Below are positions 20,110-31,809 of a stretch of 35,378 nt of DNA, piece by piece (the first letter of the stretch is position 1; the number at the start of each line of letters is the position of its first letter). The position numbers were made by a program, and so were the translations under genes. The DNA is taken from assembly GCA_009602725.1 (NCBI GenBank), contig WELB01000057.1, forward strand, positions 126,442 to 161,819, written 5' to 3'. The stretch comes from Spirogloea muscicola. Its lineage: Eukaryota > Streptophyta > Zygnematophyceae > Spirogloeales > Spirogloeaceae. The notes under the pieces are model-generated. The model was not told the DNA's origin. It did no database searches and saw only the letters and a list, made by a program, of their open reading frames with translations.

Positions 20110-20520
20110 GCTGCTGCCCGGCTTCAATTCAAGTGGGGCTGCTAATACTAGAAGAGTGGGGCCGTCAAAGGGTTTAGGGGAGTGTGTTCCGTCTTGCTGT
20201 GTTGCTGTGACATTACTGCCTTTCTATTCCGTGCTTTCTTTCAGGCCCCTTCATGTCTTTTGTTTTCGGGCTGGCCTTTTCCACTTTCCCTGTGGGAGAA
20301 TCACTTTGTTAGTAACCACGAGTCAGAGAGACTCTTCCCAATAGAAAAGGGGCAAAGGGGCAAGAAGAAAGTGCGCGCCCATAGAGAAGAGGGGCTGGCA
20401 AAGCCAGCCCAAAAACAATGTACAATGTCCAAAGCCAAAAAGAACGAGGTGCCGAAAAAGGACTACGCTAGGGCTGTCAAACAGCCAGCCCGAACAAAGT
20501 AAATAAGGTCAAAAGGGGCC
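20110..20520. mobile_element. Cluster of opposed retroelement tails
   Basis: A plus-strand tail runs from GGGCTGCTAATACTAGAAG (about 20137) through GGCCCCTTCATGTCTTTTG to CGGGCTGGCCTTTTCC (20267-20282) and CTGTGGGAGA. Two minus-strand tails follow. One has the stem GGGCTGGCAAAGCCAGCCC at 20392-20410 with ACAATGTCCAAAGCC. The other has GGGCTGTCAAACAGCCAGCC at 20471-20490 and GGTCAAAAGGGGCC. All three carry the family hallmarks but no ORF. This lies in the region upstream of NOSIP. Confidence 0.65.
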
Positions 20521-20579
20521 AGACAACCAGACTTCTGTGAGGCGGCCTTCCTGGGAAGCTGGGCGCAGGTGGCCGCCCC

Positions 20580-20897
20580 CATGTGTCAGAGGTTCCTCGT
20601 GCACGGACAACGAGAGAAGGAGCTCGCCCATTGAGAATATGGGCTGGAACAGCCAGCCCAAAAAAGAATGAACAGAGTACAAGAAGAGGGGGGGGGAAGC
20701 CAGGCGAAGCCCTAAGGCGAAGCAGCAGAAATGACAAGCACACAAGAAAAAACAAAGCAGCTACTAACCACTCAGTAACCCCTGCTAAGCAGGCGCAGGT
20801 CGGAGAGGCTATGCTCCTGGAAGTATGTCCCCTGGCCAGAGCCAGAGGCAGCAGCAAGGGCTCGGCCAGCACGCAGGTGCAGCGCACGGGCCATGGA
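20580..20897 (-). pseudogene. Retroelement copy 1: ORF C-terminal end plus 3' tail, cut by gap
   Basis: Minus-strand coding runs from the gap edge to the stop at 20772-20774: MARALHLRAGRALAAASGSG, then QGTYFQEHSLSDLRLLSRGY-stop. This aligns directly with the plus-strand copy at 22.65-22.75 kb. The 3' UTR continues leftwards to the stem GGGCTGGAACAGCCAGCCC (20641-20659), followed by CATATTCTCAATGGGCGAGC on the minus strand. The visible ORF part is intact; the rest lies in the assembly gap, so activity cannot be judged. Confidence 0.8.
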
Positions 20898-21701
20898 NNN
20901 NNNNNNNNNNNNNNNNNNNNNNNNNNNNNNNNNNNNNNNNNNNNNNNNNNNNNNNNNNNNNNNNNNNNNNNNNNNNNNNNNNNNNNNNNNNNNNNNNNNN
21001 NNNNNNNNNNNNNNNNNNNNNNNNNNNNNNNNNNNNNNNNNNNNNNNNNNNNNNNNNNNNNNNNNNNNNNNNNNNNNNNNNNNNNNNNNNNNNNNNNNNN
21101 NNNNNNNNNNNNNNNNNNNNNNNNNNNNNNNNNNNNNNNNNNNNNNNNNNNNNNNNNNNNNNNNNNNNNNNNNNNNNNNNNNNNNNNNNNNNNNNNNNNN
21201 NNNNNNNNNNNNNNNNNNNNNNNNNNNNNNNNNNNNNNNNNNNNNNNNNNNNNNNNNNNNNNNNNNNNNNNNNNNNNNNNNNNNNNNNNNNNNNNNNNNN
21301 NNNNNNNNNNNNNNNNNNNNNNNNNNNNNNNNNNNNNNNNNNNNNNNNNNNNNNNNNNNNNNNNNNNNNNNNNNNNNNNNNNNNNNNNNNNNNNNNNNNN
21401 NNNNNNNNNNNNNNNNNNNNNNNNNNNNNNNNNNNNNNNNNNNNNNNNNNNNNNNNNNNNNNNNNNNNNNNNNNNNNNNNNNNNNNNNNNNNNNNNNNNN
21501 NNNNNNNNNNNNNNNNNNNNNNNNNNNNNNNNNNNNNNNNNNNNNNNNNNNNNNNNNNNNNNNNNNNNNNNNNNNNNNNNNNNNNNNNNNNNNNNNNNNN
21601 NNNNNNNNNNNNNNNNNNNNNNNNNNNNNNNNNNNNNNNNNNNNNNNNNNNNNNNNNNNNNNNNNNNNNNNNNNNNNNNNNNNNNNNNNNNNNNNNNNNN
21701 N
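20898..21701. other. Assembly gap (804 N)
   Basis: A run of N from 20898 to 21701. Retroelement ORF ends face outwards on both sides, minus strand to the left and plus strand to the right. The missing sequence therefore lies within the bodies of two head-to-head copies, and the true length may differ from 804. Confidence 0.99.
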
Positions 21702-22748
21702 CCCCTTCCAAGTCGCCCTCCGCACTGCCCGCGACAGGCTCCTGCAGGTCCACCCCAACATGTCCGAGCAGACTGTTCCTTTCCGGCACCTCGCCCACAC
21801 TCCAGACCTGCGGGCTCAGGCACGCTTCACGGCGTTGGTCGAGAAGGCGGCCTCCGACCAGGCGGTGGAGCTTCTCCCTCCGTCTGACGTTCGCGGGCGT
21901 GCTCGGCTTCTCTCCGCCTCTTCCCCTGGGGCGGCGGCGTGGCTCCAAGCGCTCCCACTCTATGCCGCACTTACCATGCCCGACGAGGTCTACCGGACGG
22001 CGGTGCATCGGCTCTTGGGGCTCCTCCCTCCCTGCCTTACAGGTGTCACACAGTGCGAGTGCGGCGCCCGGCACGCCGACCCTGCGGAGCTGGCCGCGCA
22101 CATGCTCCGTTGCGCCCACGGAGGCGAGAGGACCGCTTCCCATGATCTTTTGCGCGATGGTATGCAGGGGGTGTTCATAGAGGCGGGCTTCAAGGTGGCG
22201 GTGGAGTGCTCCTCAGTCATGCCCATCCTGCGGGGCGAGGACGGCCGGTCGCACACCCGACGCGCCGACCTGGTCGCTATCCCGCCCGGCGACGGTCCCC
22301 GCATCATCGCTGATGTGGTGACAACGGACAGCTACGACTCCGGCAACCCCACCAGGTCGGCGTCGTTTGCAGGGCATGCGGTAGGCCTGGCAGCCCGGGC
22401 AAAAGAGAAAAAACATGCCGATCACCCGGTCGGTGATGAGTTCGCGGCCCTGGCGATAGATGTTCACGGGGCCTTCGGCAGCCGCTGGCTGGATCTCCTC
22501 CAGCGGCTTGCTCGTCAGGCTATTGATCGGCGGTCGGGTCCGCCCGGGCGCTGCCCGGCTTCAACGCCGCCGGGTCGCTCGCCCAGGTCTTTCGCATGCG
22601 CTTGGCGGTAAGGTTCCAGCGATCCCTTGCCCACGCTGTCCACACGCGCGCAGGACGCGCTCTGGCCGCTGCCTCCGGGTCTCGGCGGAGTGCCTCCTTC
22701 CCTGCCTCGAGCTACTCGGACCTGATGTTGCTCACCCGCGGGTACTGA
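21702..22748 (+). pseudogene. Retroelement copy 2: C-terminal ORF with knuckle and RLE-like motif, frameshifted
   Basis: About 300 residues are readable from the gap edge. The order is: a region ending ASSPGAAAWLQALPLYAAL; a Cys/His knuckle CECGARHADPAELAAHMLRC; GGERTASHDLLRDGM; then RRADLVAIPPGDGPRIIADV, in which two Asp are spaced by 13 residues within an R-x-D-L context; then HPVGDEFAALAIDVHGAFGS and RWLDLLQRLARQA. A knuckle followed by D-x13-D matches the C-terminal layout of R2-type non-LTR retrotransposons (restriction-like endonuclease, RLE). The frame breaks near 22535-22560 and terminates at 22611. The shifted frame carries the true end: GFNAAGSLAQVFRMRLAVRF, HTRAGRALAAASG and SYSDLMLLTRGY-stop (22746-22748). 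The reverse transcriptase domain would lie in the gap. Family assignment is inferred from motifs only. Confidence 0.75.
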
Positions 22749-22890
22749 GCTTCCCTAGTATGTTGTCGTGATTGGTAGAGTAGAGGAGTCCTTCCTCGGC
22801 ATCTCATTCTTCGGCTTTGGACATTGTCCATTCTTTTTTGGGCTGGCTTTGCCAGCCCCTCTTTCTCTATGGGAGAGCCTTCTTCTGTTG
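22749..22890 (+). mobile_element. 3' UTR and stem-loop tail of retroelement copy 2
   Basis: After the stop come about 80 nt of UTR and then GGCTTTGGACATTGTCCATT, itself a small palindrome. The best stem of the family follows: GGGCTGGCTTTGCCAGCCCC (22840-22859), then CTCTATGGGAGAGCC and TTCTTCTG. The same order recurs after the ORF stub at 32665, which defines this as the element's own 3' end. Confidence 0.75.
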
Positions 22891-23309
22891 TCGCAGGAAA
22901 GGCTTGACAGATGCCTGGAGACCGGACACTTCACCAGGAGGAGGCGGCAGCTTTGTGGACTACCTTAATGGCAGCAACAGTGGTCGTCGATGTTAACGTG
23001 GATATCAGACCGCTCATGCTACCCCGTTGTCAGTGGAATGTCAGTTGCTATTGACGGGGCATTGCCGGGGACTGTCAGTATGAACCGCAAGCGCGCCAGA
23101 TTGACGTACGGCGGTGGTGGCCGACCGATGGGGAGGATTGCCGGTGGTCGACTGCCGATGGCATTCGACAAGTCATGGACGGGTAGTTAACGGGAGAGTG
23201 TTGGTGCCAACTTTAGCAACACGGGCTGGTAGGGCCGTGACGCGAGGAGACGCGCAGTCCGTTGGGCTATCCAGGTCCATATTCCCCACGTTCTGACGTA
23301 GCATCTTCA
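22891..23309. other. Inter-element spacer, no gene recognised
   Basis: No recognisable coding frame, hairpin tail or RNA gene. The short frames present show no family similarity. Confidence 0.5.
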
Positions 23310-23445
23310 GGCCCCTTCGTCGCTGCTAAGCGCTGTAGGCCCCTGCGTCATTTGGCCTCTTCGAACCTTTGTCAACTCTTTTCGGGCTGCCTTTACACAG
23401 CCCTTGCCCCCATTGAGAGTGCCACTTCTTCTATATAGGGGGAAA
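23310..23445 (+). mobile_element. Retroelement 3' tail
   Basis: TTTGGCCTCTTCGAACCTTT and GTCAACTCTTTTCGGGCTGC are followed by CACAGCCCTTGCCCCCATTG and AGAGTGCCACTTCTTC (to about 23431). This is a clean example of the tail consensus, with the CTTCTTC end and no ORF part. Confidence 0.65.
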
Positions 23446-23991
23446 TCCGGAGGGGAAGGTGATAAGTCATCTGCAGCTCCATCCCAATGCCTTCTGCGCT
23501 TTTCTTGCTCCACCGGCAGCCGGGCTTCGTGATGTACAGCATTCATTACACTTCATAAGTACGTACCATGTCTTTCAGAATTGCGACACTGTTCATCATT
23601 CAGCATGCACTATTGCAGATATTAGTCAATTCAACATTCTTAAGGACCGCTCTTGGAGTCCATGTCTTTGAGCAGTATAACACAATCATGTCCAACAGTA
23701 GGTGCACGATCGCCCTCAATTCACACACAATACCGGGTCTTGATTAGCACAATCACTGACAGAGCTCAAAGGCCTTTCACCTTGTTCACAGCTATGGGAG
23801 TGGCTGCTATTGAGCCAATCATCAACTGCATTGAAAAGTTTAACGAGCATGTACACAAAGAGCACCGAAGCAACTATAAGAATACTTGTAATAGGGCTGA
23901 TGCAATTTTTGCATCAGAGTGAAGGACGTCAGGGCAGGGAAAGGTTGAGAGGCTTATATGTGCTTAAGCTTGATACATTAGTGACTCGGAT
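23446..23991. other. Region 3' of CARB, no gene recognised
   Basis: No similarity to known proteins in any frame, and base composition falls to AT-richer values than the coding regions. It presumably holds the 3' UTR and terminator of the minus-strand CARB gene. Confidence 0.5.
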
Positions 23992-26900
23992 CTAGTTGAC
24001 AGAAATGGGCTCGCCTGCCTTCTCCACAGTAAAGAAATCTTGAAGAGCCATCATCTCAATGGGCGACTCAATCAGACCCTGGATGGCTTTCAAATTTGCC
24101 TGGGCAGCTGCAATTGTTGTGACCACAGGAATCTGCAAATGACGGGGCATTACTTTGAGATACCAATACACAATCAACAGTTACGAGAGCACAAGACCTG
24201 CAAAGCTGCTCGCCTCTACAAACTCTTGGAATACTTGACATGCGGATTTTGCTTGTCACTGACCCTGCTTGACTTCAATGTGATTGCTCCCTGAAATGCA
24301 TCGCTAGCAAAACTGACCTTGTACGCCAAGGCGGAGCGCCTGAGGAAACGGCCATCCTTTCGGTCGAGCTCGTCACCAGACGAAGTAATGAGGAGCATTT
24401 GGATGTCACCATTTGCAACCATGTCTCCAGCATGAGGCCGTCCCTCGTGGAGTTTGAGGACTCTCTCTACAGGCACTCCAGCTTTCTCTATTGCTGAAGC
24501 AGTGCCGCCCGTGGCTAAGAGCTTGAAGCCCAGCTCGTGGAACCCCTTGGCAATGGGTAGCACCTGTGCACATGGTCAGAAGCGCAGGTGAATATGGCAG
24601 ACCTGTGCCCACTGACAGCCTTGGTTGTGCAGAAACTTATACAAGATTCTGCAATGGCAGCTGAAAGGAGACAGAATGCTTACCTTCTCCTTGGTTTGGT
24701 CGTTCATGGAGATGAAGATGGAGCCAGAGAGGGGCAGCCGTTGGAATGCAGCAATCTGTGCCTTTGCAAAGGCCTTCGAGAAAGTTCTGTCAATGCCCAT
24801 GACCTCTCCTGTGCTGCGCATCTCCGGCCCCAACAGGACATCGGCCCCAGGGAACTTCTCAAAAGGAAGAACAGCCTCCTTGACAGCCACATGATCTGGA
24901 ATCACTTCCTTGGTGTAGTTCAAGTCATGCACTGCAGATGCGGATGAGCAGAGGTTGATCAGGCAATGCTCCAGCACAATCAGGCAAGCGCGCAAGAGTA
25001 TCATTTCAGTATAATCTGAAAACTTCATTCAAGTTCTCAATGTCCCACCTTGAGACTTCATATACTACAGATCTGCTCACCTTTCTTCCCAGACATCACC
25101 AAGGATGCATACTTTGCCAAGGGGTGTCCAATGGCTTTGCTGACAAAGGGTACCGTCCTTGATGCCCTGGGGTTGGCTTCAATAATGTAACAGTCACCAT
25201 TTTGCATGACTGCATACTGGCAATTCATGAGCCCCACCACATTCAACTTCCTTGCAAGCTTGACTGTCCAGTCTCTGATGATTGTCAAGGCCTCTTCGCT
25301 GATGGTTTGTGTCGGTATCGAGCAGGCAGAGTCACCAGAATGTACACCTGCCTCCTCAGTGTGCTCCATAATCCCACCAATCACCACATTCCCATCGTGG
25401 TCCGCCAATGAGTCCACATCGAGCTCAGTGGCTCCCTGCAGGAGAAGATAGAATTAGGAGCTAGTAGCACTGCGAAGCTCTTGTGGCGCAGGAAATTGGT
25501 TGAGTGCAGATCGGATGCTAAAATGCATGTGATTTGGCCAACTATGCATGATTGCAGTCCCTAGCGACCTTTATGTTTTGACCCGTGGTTACTGAGCGGG
25601 TCACTTTGCTGTAGATTATGTAGGTCTTTAGATGTGCTTGCCTTTGTACTTGGCCTTTGGCCTTCGTTTGTTTCATATACACGAGATCTTTCTCTAAGGG
25701 GGCATCAAGTAAGCAGTCCATGAAACTGGATATGATCATATAATTACCGTAATAACCACGGCCAGCCTCAACGAGCTGCAGGCGCAAGCTGGACAAAGCC
25801 CTTAGCACAAGTAGGATTACTCACAATGAGATATTTGTCAACAAGGACAGGCCTCTCTGGGTCCACCTCCACAGCGGTCACCAGGTACTTCTTCAGGGCA
25901 GCATCGCTGTAGACAATCTCCATGGCCCTTCCTCCCAGGACATACGATGGTCGTACCACAACAGGATAGCCCACTCTTTCTGCCACTGCCAATGCATCTT
26001 CCTCGCTCCTGGCAATACCGCCTGTACATCCATAAGCAGAAAGAATGAAATCTAGATAAGAGAGTGAGATAATAGTGGATGAGAACAGGACGAAAAGCTA
26101 CCAGTTGACAACATCCTATTTACTATGCCCGTGCAACATGGGGACTGCAAGCTGTCAAGGATCTCTGACCTGGTGGTTGCTTGATGCCAAGCTCATTGAG
26201 CATGGCCTCGAAGCGCTTCCGATCTTCAGCAGCATCGATGGAGTCCGGTGATGTACCCCAAACCTTCACAAGGCCTTTTCCACTTGAAGAAGGAATTTGA
26301 TTCTTGTCGAGGTATTGTTGGATGGGCAGAGCAAGTTTCAATGGCGTCTGCCCGCCAAACTGCAATGACCTCACCAATGACAGCGCAAGGTCAGGCATGA
26401 GCTTTTCTATATCTCCAAATGATTACAAATGCACATGGACTGCTATGGGCAAGAGTGTGCCACTGCGCAAGCATGTGACAGAAGGGGCTGACACCTAAAA
26501 GTGGACCACTTACCTGCACAATGATGCCATCTGGACGTTCCAGATCAATGACATTGATTACATCCTCAACAGTCAAAGGCTCAAAGTAGAGACGGTCACT
26601 TGTGTCATAGTCAGTAGACACAGTCTCAGGGTTGGAGTTCATCATAATAGTCTCGAAGCCAGCAGCCTGCATCACATTCAAAGCCTTGCAAACATCAGGT
26701 ATATCAATCATGTATTGCAAAGCTGCACAGCTGTGTTGATCGAAAGACAGGAGTGGATATATGACAGCAGGTCAATGAAGCAGGAGACATAATCAGATGC
26801 AGCGACCCGTAGAACAGGGCACTCTTGAGAGGCCAAGAGCTCAAGTAAAGCTCTGAAGCAAGTAAGCCTTACCTGCAGCGCAAATGAAGCATGGCAACAG

Positions 26901-29900
26901 CAGTAATCAAACTCAATACCCTGCCCAATTCTGTTTGGGCCACCTCCGAGGATGAGGACTTTTTCATTGGAAGTGGGCTCTGTCTCGTCTTCGTCGTCAT
27001 AGGAAGAGTACTGCAAACAGCAATTAGGTCCAGGATGAACATCACAAAGGTCACCTGCTGCACTGAAGAATAGAAAAGCAAGCCTGATAGTCTTCAATAA
27101 TTCCAGGACATAGCTGCTCAATTGACAGAACAACACCCAGAGAATGTTTGCCCATCGACATCTTAGCACTGACAACCACACTTTGATCTGAACGGATGTG
27201 TCGAAAATTTATGTGCTACACACAGCATGACCTGTACGCGCTTACCTGGTATGGAGTAAGAGCCTCGAATTCTGCTGCACAGGTGTCCACGCGCTTGAAG
27301 GCAGGCACAACATTCAGGGCCTGCAAGATGAGAAAAAGCAGGCTTTCGTATGGGTGAGAATGGTGCCCTTCTGCCTTGAGTCTGACCAGCTAAATCATCA
27401 GACAGAGCTGCAGAGTTTCCAGCCAGGCGGTGCAGTTTCTAAGCTCATCAGTCATACACCAAACATGCCGCATCTGCAGCATTTGTGCTCAACTGCTCAC
27501 CTTGCGGAAATCGCGGACGTTGTCCTCAGTGGCATGGACTGCATAAGCAATTTGCTTGTCACTGAAGCCTCTCCTCTTGATCTGCAGGTGTCAGTGTGAG
27601 CACCCTTATTACGTTGACTTGACCATACCAACAAGGAAAATTAGGAGCACAACATGCTACATAAATGCGTGCAAATGTCATCATCAGATGCAATAACTGC
27701 AACAAGGATAGGGTATCGAACCTGGCGAAGGTCTTCCTTGGTCAATTCTTGCAGCTTTCCACTGAACTGCTCCATGAAATTCTCAACCTCCAGTAGCTCC
27801 CCAAGTTGAGCCAGGAACCAAGGGTCGATCTTGGTCAGGTCGAAGACCTGATACACTCAACACAGCCAATAGCGAACTGGAATCAAGGACCTGGCACAAC
27901 CAGAGGCCATAGCAAGAGGGCTCACCGCATGCCTTCCAGCAGATTAAAGCCCAGAAAATATAAGAGGCAAAGTAGCCTCCCTTGGCAAGAGAAGTGAACA
28001 AGCCAAGTACCTCTTTCTGGGACATCCCCCGCTTCATGGCTGCGTAGACGGCATACATACGGTCCGGATTGGGAACTCTGAGAGCGTACTTGATCTTCTC
28101 CATGCTCCACTCCAACTCCTTAGCCATCTCGCAGCCCCAGCCACTGTGACCAGTCTCCAAGGATCGCAGCGCCTTCTGGAAGGACTCCTGGAAGGTCCTG
28201 CCGATTGCCATGGCTTCTCCAACAGACTTCATCTGCGTAGTGAGGATGGGCTCACTTCCTGGGAATTTCTCGAATGCAAAGCGGGGTATCTTTGTGACTA
28301 CATAATCAATGGATGGCTCGAAGCTGGCTGGTGTCTTCTTTGTGATGTCGTTCGCAATCTGCAATGAGCAAGACTCAATAGAGAGACTTCAGGATTGCTT
28401 CAATCCGAATCCGAAGCCACAAGAGAGCTTTGTCATCTCCAGGATCAGTACCTTCTACTGATTTACTGCAAGTGTTGCTGAAGGGCAGGCTAATGAGCTG
28501 CACTTTGCATGTTTTACAAGCAAAGGATTGGATTCGGCTCAAAGAGTCAGTTTCAATAGTGACAAACCTGGTCAAGAGTGTAGCCAACCGAGAGCTTAGC
28601 AGCAATCTTTGCAATCGGGAAGCCAGTGGCCTTTGACGCAAGGGCTGAGGACCGCGAAACGCGAGGGTTCATCTCAATGACCATGACCTCGCCATCCTTT
28701 GGATTGACAGCAAATTGCACATTGGAACCACCACACTCAACGCCAATCTCCCTGATGATTGCAACAGCAAAGTCCCTCAAGCGCTGCAAGAAGCAAAAGC
28801 AAATGTCAGAGAACATTTCAAACTGTGTGATTGCAGAAAACCTGAAAGCTCTTGGAGAGTGGCAGTCAACCAATTCCTAATCCTTTTAGCAGTTTCAAGG
28901 ACCTTCAGCTGCAGATAAACCTGTGAGTGCTCTATGTCTCAGTCTCACAGCGGGCCCGGCCGGCCAGACATGATGCCATGCCATGCAGATATTTGATTGA
29001 CTATCTGGTCGGACCTGATACTCCTTATCCGTAAGTGTTTGAGCAGGTGCAACGGTGATGGAATCTCCCGTATGGACTCCCATAGGATCTATATTCTCAA
29101 TAGAGCAGATGATGACGACGTTGTCTGCCATTTCAATCAACAAGCCTTGCCATAATCAGGATTCGACTTCATCTTTCCATTGATCTTTCTTTCCATCAAT
29201 CTTTGCTGCAAGAGCTTGAAAGGTCTGCCAAGGCCCTATCTGATAGCGAAAGCTCCATGACTTTGTGAATATACATACACTGCACATACATGTATATATA
29301 TGTGTAGATATAGTGTCTGCTGGGGCATACAACGAAGCAACACCTCGCCTTGATGTACTTGATTTGTAAACTGTGTCACTGACCTGCAAGGTCTCGCATC
29401 ACCTCCAACTCATACTCTTTCCAGCCCAAGAGGGACTTCTCCACAAGCACCTGGGTGGTCACACTGGCTGCTAGACCAGCTTTGCAGATCTGCTCAAACT
29501 CGTCCTTGTTGTATGCAATGCCTCCTCCGGTTCCTCCCAAAGTAAAAGCAGGCCTGATGATGAGAGGGAAATTGCCAATCTGCCAAAGATGAATGTGGCC
29601 AACAATGGGACAAGTAAGGATACAACTGCAAGTAGGCAAGCGAGTGTATGACATAGGTAAAAAAGGTATCAGCTTCCGAGGAGCTGATACCTTTTGAAAA
29701 GATAGAAAGGTAAATCATAAGTCAATCACAAGGTCGACCAATGTATAAGTGCGGAAAAATATCAATAGAGCTGATTCAGAAACAAGCAGCTCACCTTCTC
29801 AGCAACCTGGTAGCACTCCTCAAGGGTGCTGGCGGTTCCTGATGGAGGATTGCTCACTCCGACTTTCTCCATGGCCTGCTCAAAACAAAGAGTGCATTTG

Positions 29901-31577
29901 AGCATTGTGAACTGTGGCAACCACAGAGCATCCTGTCAATTGTCAACAAGAGTAATGCAAGAGTGCAAGTTATCATTGTCAGCTCCCCATACCTAATTGT
30001 AAGAACTTTCCACCATCTATGGTCTTCTGGCAGATGCATGGCTGCTCAGCCAACTGCTTGCCTACCTGTTTGAAGAGCTCTCGATCTTCGGCTTTGTTGA
30101 TGGCATCCAGTTTAGCGCCAATGAGCTCCACCCCGTACTTGTCAAGAATGCCTTGCTCAGCCAAAGCTTTTGCTAGATTGAGAGCAGTCTGACCTCCCAT
30201 GGTGGGCAGAAGGGCATCTGGTCGCTCCTTGGCAAGGATCTGCATCCACATTATACAAGACACCTTGGCATGCTCAAGAATCTACTCAATCTGGTGACAG
30301 ACAGCACAGCAACATCAGCCTATCCAATGATCCACAGGGTGAGACGCAGCGATGTGCCTTTTCAGGCCTAGCATTTACACCATTAAGCCCTGTAGAGCTC
30401 AGAAAGTAAGCACTCAACCCTAGCAGCCCCGATCATGTTGCAGGCTGACCTGCTCAACAAGCTCTGGAGTCATGGGCGCAACATAAGTGCGGTCGGCTGT
30501 CCCAGGGTCCGTCATTATAGTGGCAGGGTTTGAGTTCAGCAGGATGACTTGGTACCCCTCCTCTTTCAGGGCTTTGCATGCCTACTCCCAAAGCATCGCA
30601 GAAACAGAGGTAAGCTATAGCAGCCACAAGGCATGAGTATGCAATTTGAACAGAGTGTCCCTTAAGCAGTTTAAGAGCAGGGTGGTCAAGCGAGTGGCTC
30701 TATAAGGTCTGCTGGCTGATGATCCTGACATAATGCAACTGCTACAGTTGCTCTCTGTGTTGTCGAGGCATGCTCCAGACACGCCTTCAGGCAGGCACAA
30801 GCTCAAAGCTTTCCCGTCTGAAGGTCAAGTTTCCTTACAGTAACGAGTCGAGGAAGAGGATAGTCACCTGGGTGCCGGAGTAGTCGAATTCACAAGCCTG
30901 ACCAATAACAATAGGCCCAGCACCGAGGATCATGATCTTCTTCAAGTCCGTGCGCTTCCCCACAGGCCTGGCTCCGGGGCTGTTCCAAGGCGTGAATGTG
31001 GACTGCTCCTCCTTGACTGGAGCCTCTCTCTCGCTGACGATACATCTGGGACCCCCCTGCTGGGAGCAGACTCAAACGCAGAACTTAGCATCTCGAGCTT
31101 GCAGCAGCCACCCTCTCTGCAAGCAGTGCTGCAGTGCTTGTAGAGGAAGCCTGCGCAAGCAGGTATCAGCTCTAGAGTGGACGAAGTCTACACTGGATGA
31201 TGACTGCGTCAAGTCACGGATCAGCAGTCAGCTCGTGACTCCACAATGCATAATGCTGGCATCCTACACAAGCAATGCCGCCCCTTGTTTGCGCGGATCG
31301 TGGGGAATCAAAGCTGGCGGCATGCAGGAGCTCGCACCTTGGCGGGGAAGCTGCGGCCAGCCGCCGCAGGCTTGGCAGCGGTCTTCGCGGCAAGCGAGGG
31401 CCCCGCCAGGGAGTCATGAGCAGAGGCAGTGGCCGCAAGAAACTCGGAGCGGAATGCAGGGCGTCCGGGGCGAGCGTGGGAGCTGGCCGCCGGCGAGGAC
31501 GGGGAGGGCGTCGGCTCGCGCGCGCGCGCCGCCGGGCCCCCCGCCGCGGCGCGGAGGGAGGAGGCCGCGGCGGCCAT
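23992..31577 (-). CDS. CARB: Carbamoyl-phosphate synthase large subunit, 20 exons, plastid-targeted leader
   Basis: Exons: 31577-31338, 31059(or 31056)-30868, 30581-30450, 30239-30066, 29875-29795, 29579-29384, 29124-29015, 28783-28568, 28358-28011, 27847-27722, 27581-27501, 27320-27246, 27010-26873, 26666-26514, 26359-26170, 26021-25825, 25435-25081, 24931-24684, 24563-24318 and 24132-23992. All phases fit, giving about 1212 residues. The first 80 residues ([14 protein letters not shown]..., Ala/Ser/Arg-rich) look like a transit peptide. The first synthetase half has [49 protein letters not shown] and [18 protein letters not shown]. An oligomerisation segment follows. The second half has [36 protein letters not shown] and [18 protein letters not shown]. 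The C-terminal MGS-like allosteric domain has [20 protein letters not shown]. The enzyme makes carbamoyl phosphate from glutamine, bicarbonate and ATP for arginine and pyrimidine synthesis. The glutaminase subunit is separate and absent here. Confidence 0.96.
29661..29695. repeat. Perfect 14-bp hairpin in CARB intron 5
   Basis: AAAAGGTATCAGCT (29661-29674) and AGCTGATACCTTTT (29682-29695) are exact inverse complements around a 7-nt loop. It lies in the intron between the exons at 29875-29795 and 29579-29384. It is too short for a typical miRNA precursor and has no TSD that I can identify. On the transcript it would bring the intron ends nearer, or it may simply be a small foldback remnant. 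Confidence 0.75.
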
Positions 31578-31809
31578 GACGAGCCCGGGCCCGGCGCGGC
31601 ANTGTCGGTCTGCGGCCCATGTGGCGCCGGTCCCTGTGCTTCTCAGCAGCCGCTTCTCTTGTGCTTGCCGGGGGGCGCCGGTCGCGAGGCGCCTGGCACG
31701 GGGGCCCCCATGTGGCTCCCGGCGGCGCGGCGGCGCCGCGGCTGGTCCCCCCACGGGCGGCTCCCCCGGCGCCTGCTGCCCTGCGCGGCGCCGCCACCTG
31801 CCCCCCCCA

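Noticed and set aside
20477-22611. Very long open frames on both strands across the gap
   Set aside because: They are open only because N codons have no stops. Only the real bases on either side were used, and these show two outward-facing retroelement ends.
5269-31602. Single ambiguous bases at 5269, 15614 and 31602
   Set aside because: All lie in GC-rich trinucleotide runs and are assembly uncertainties, not biological signals.
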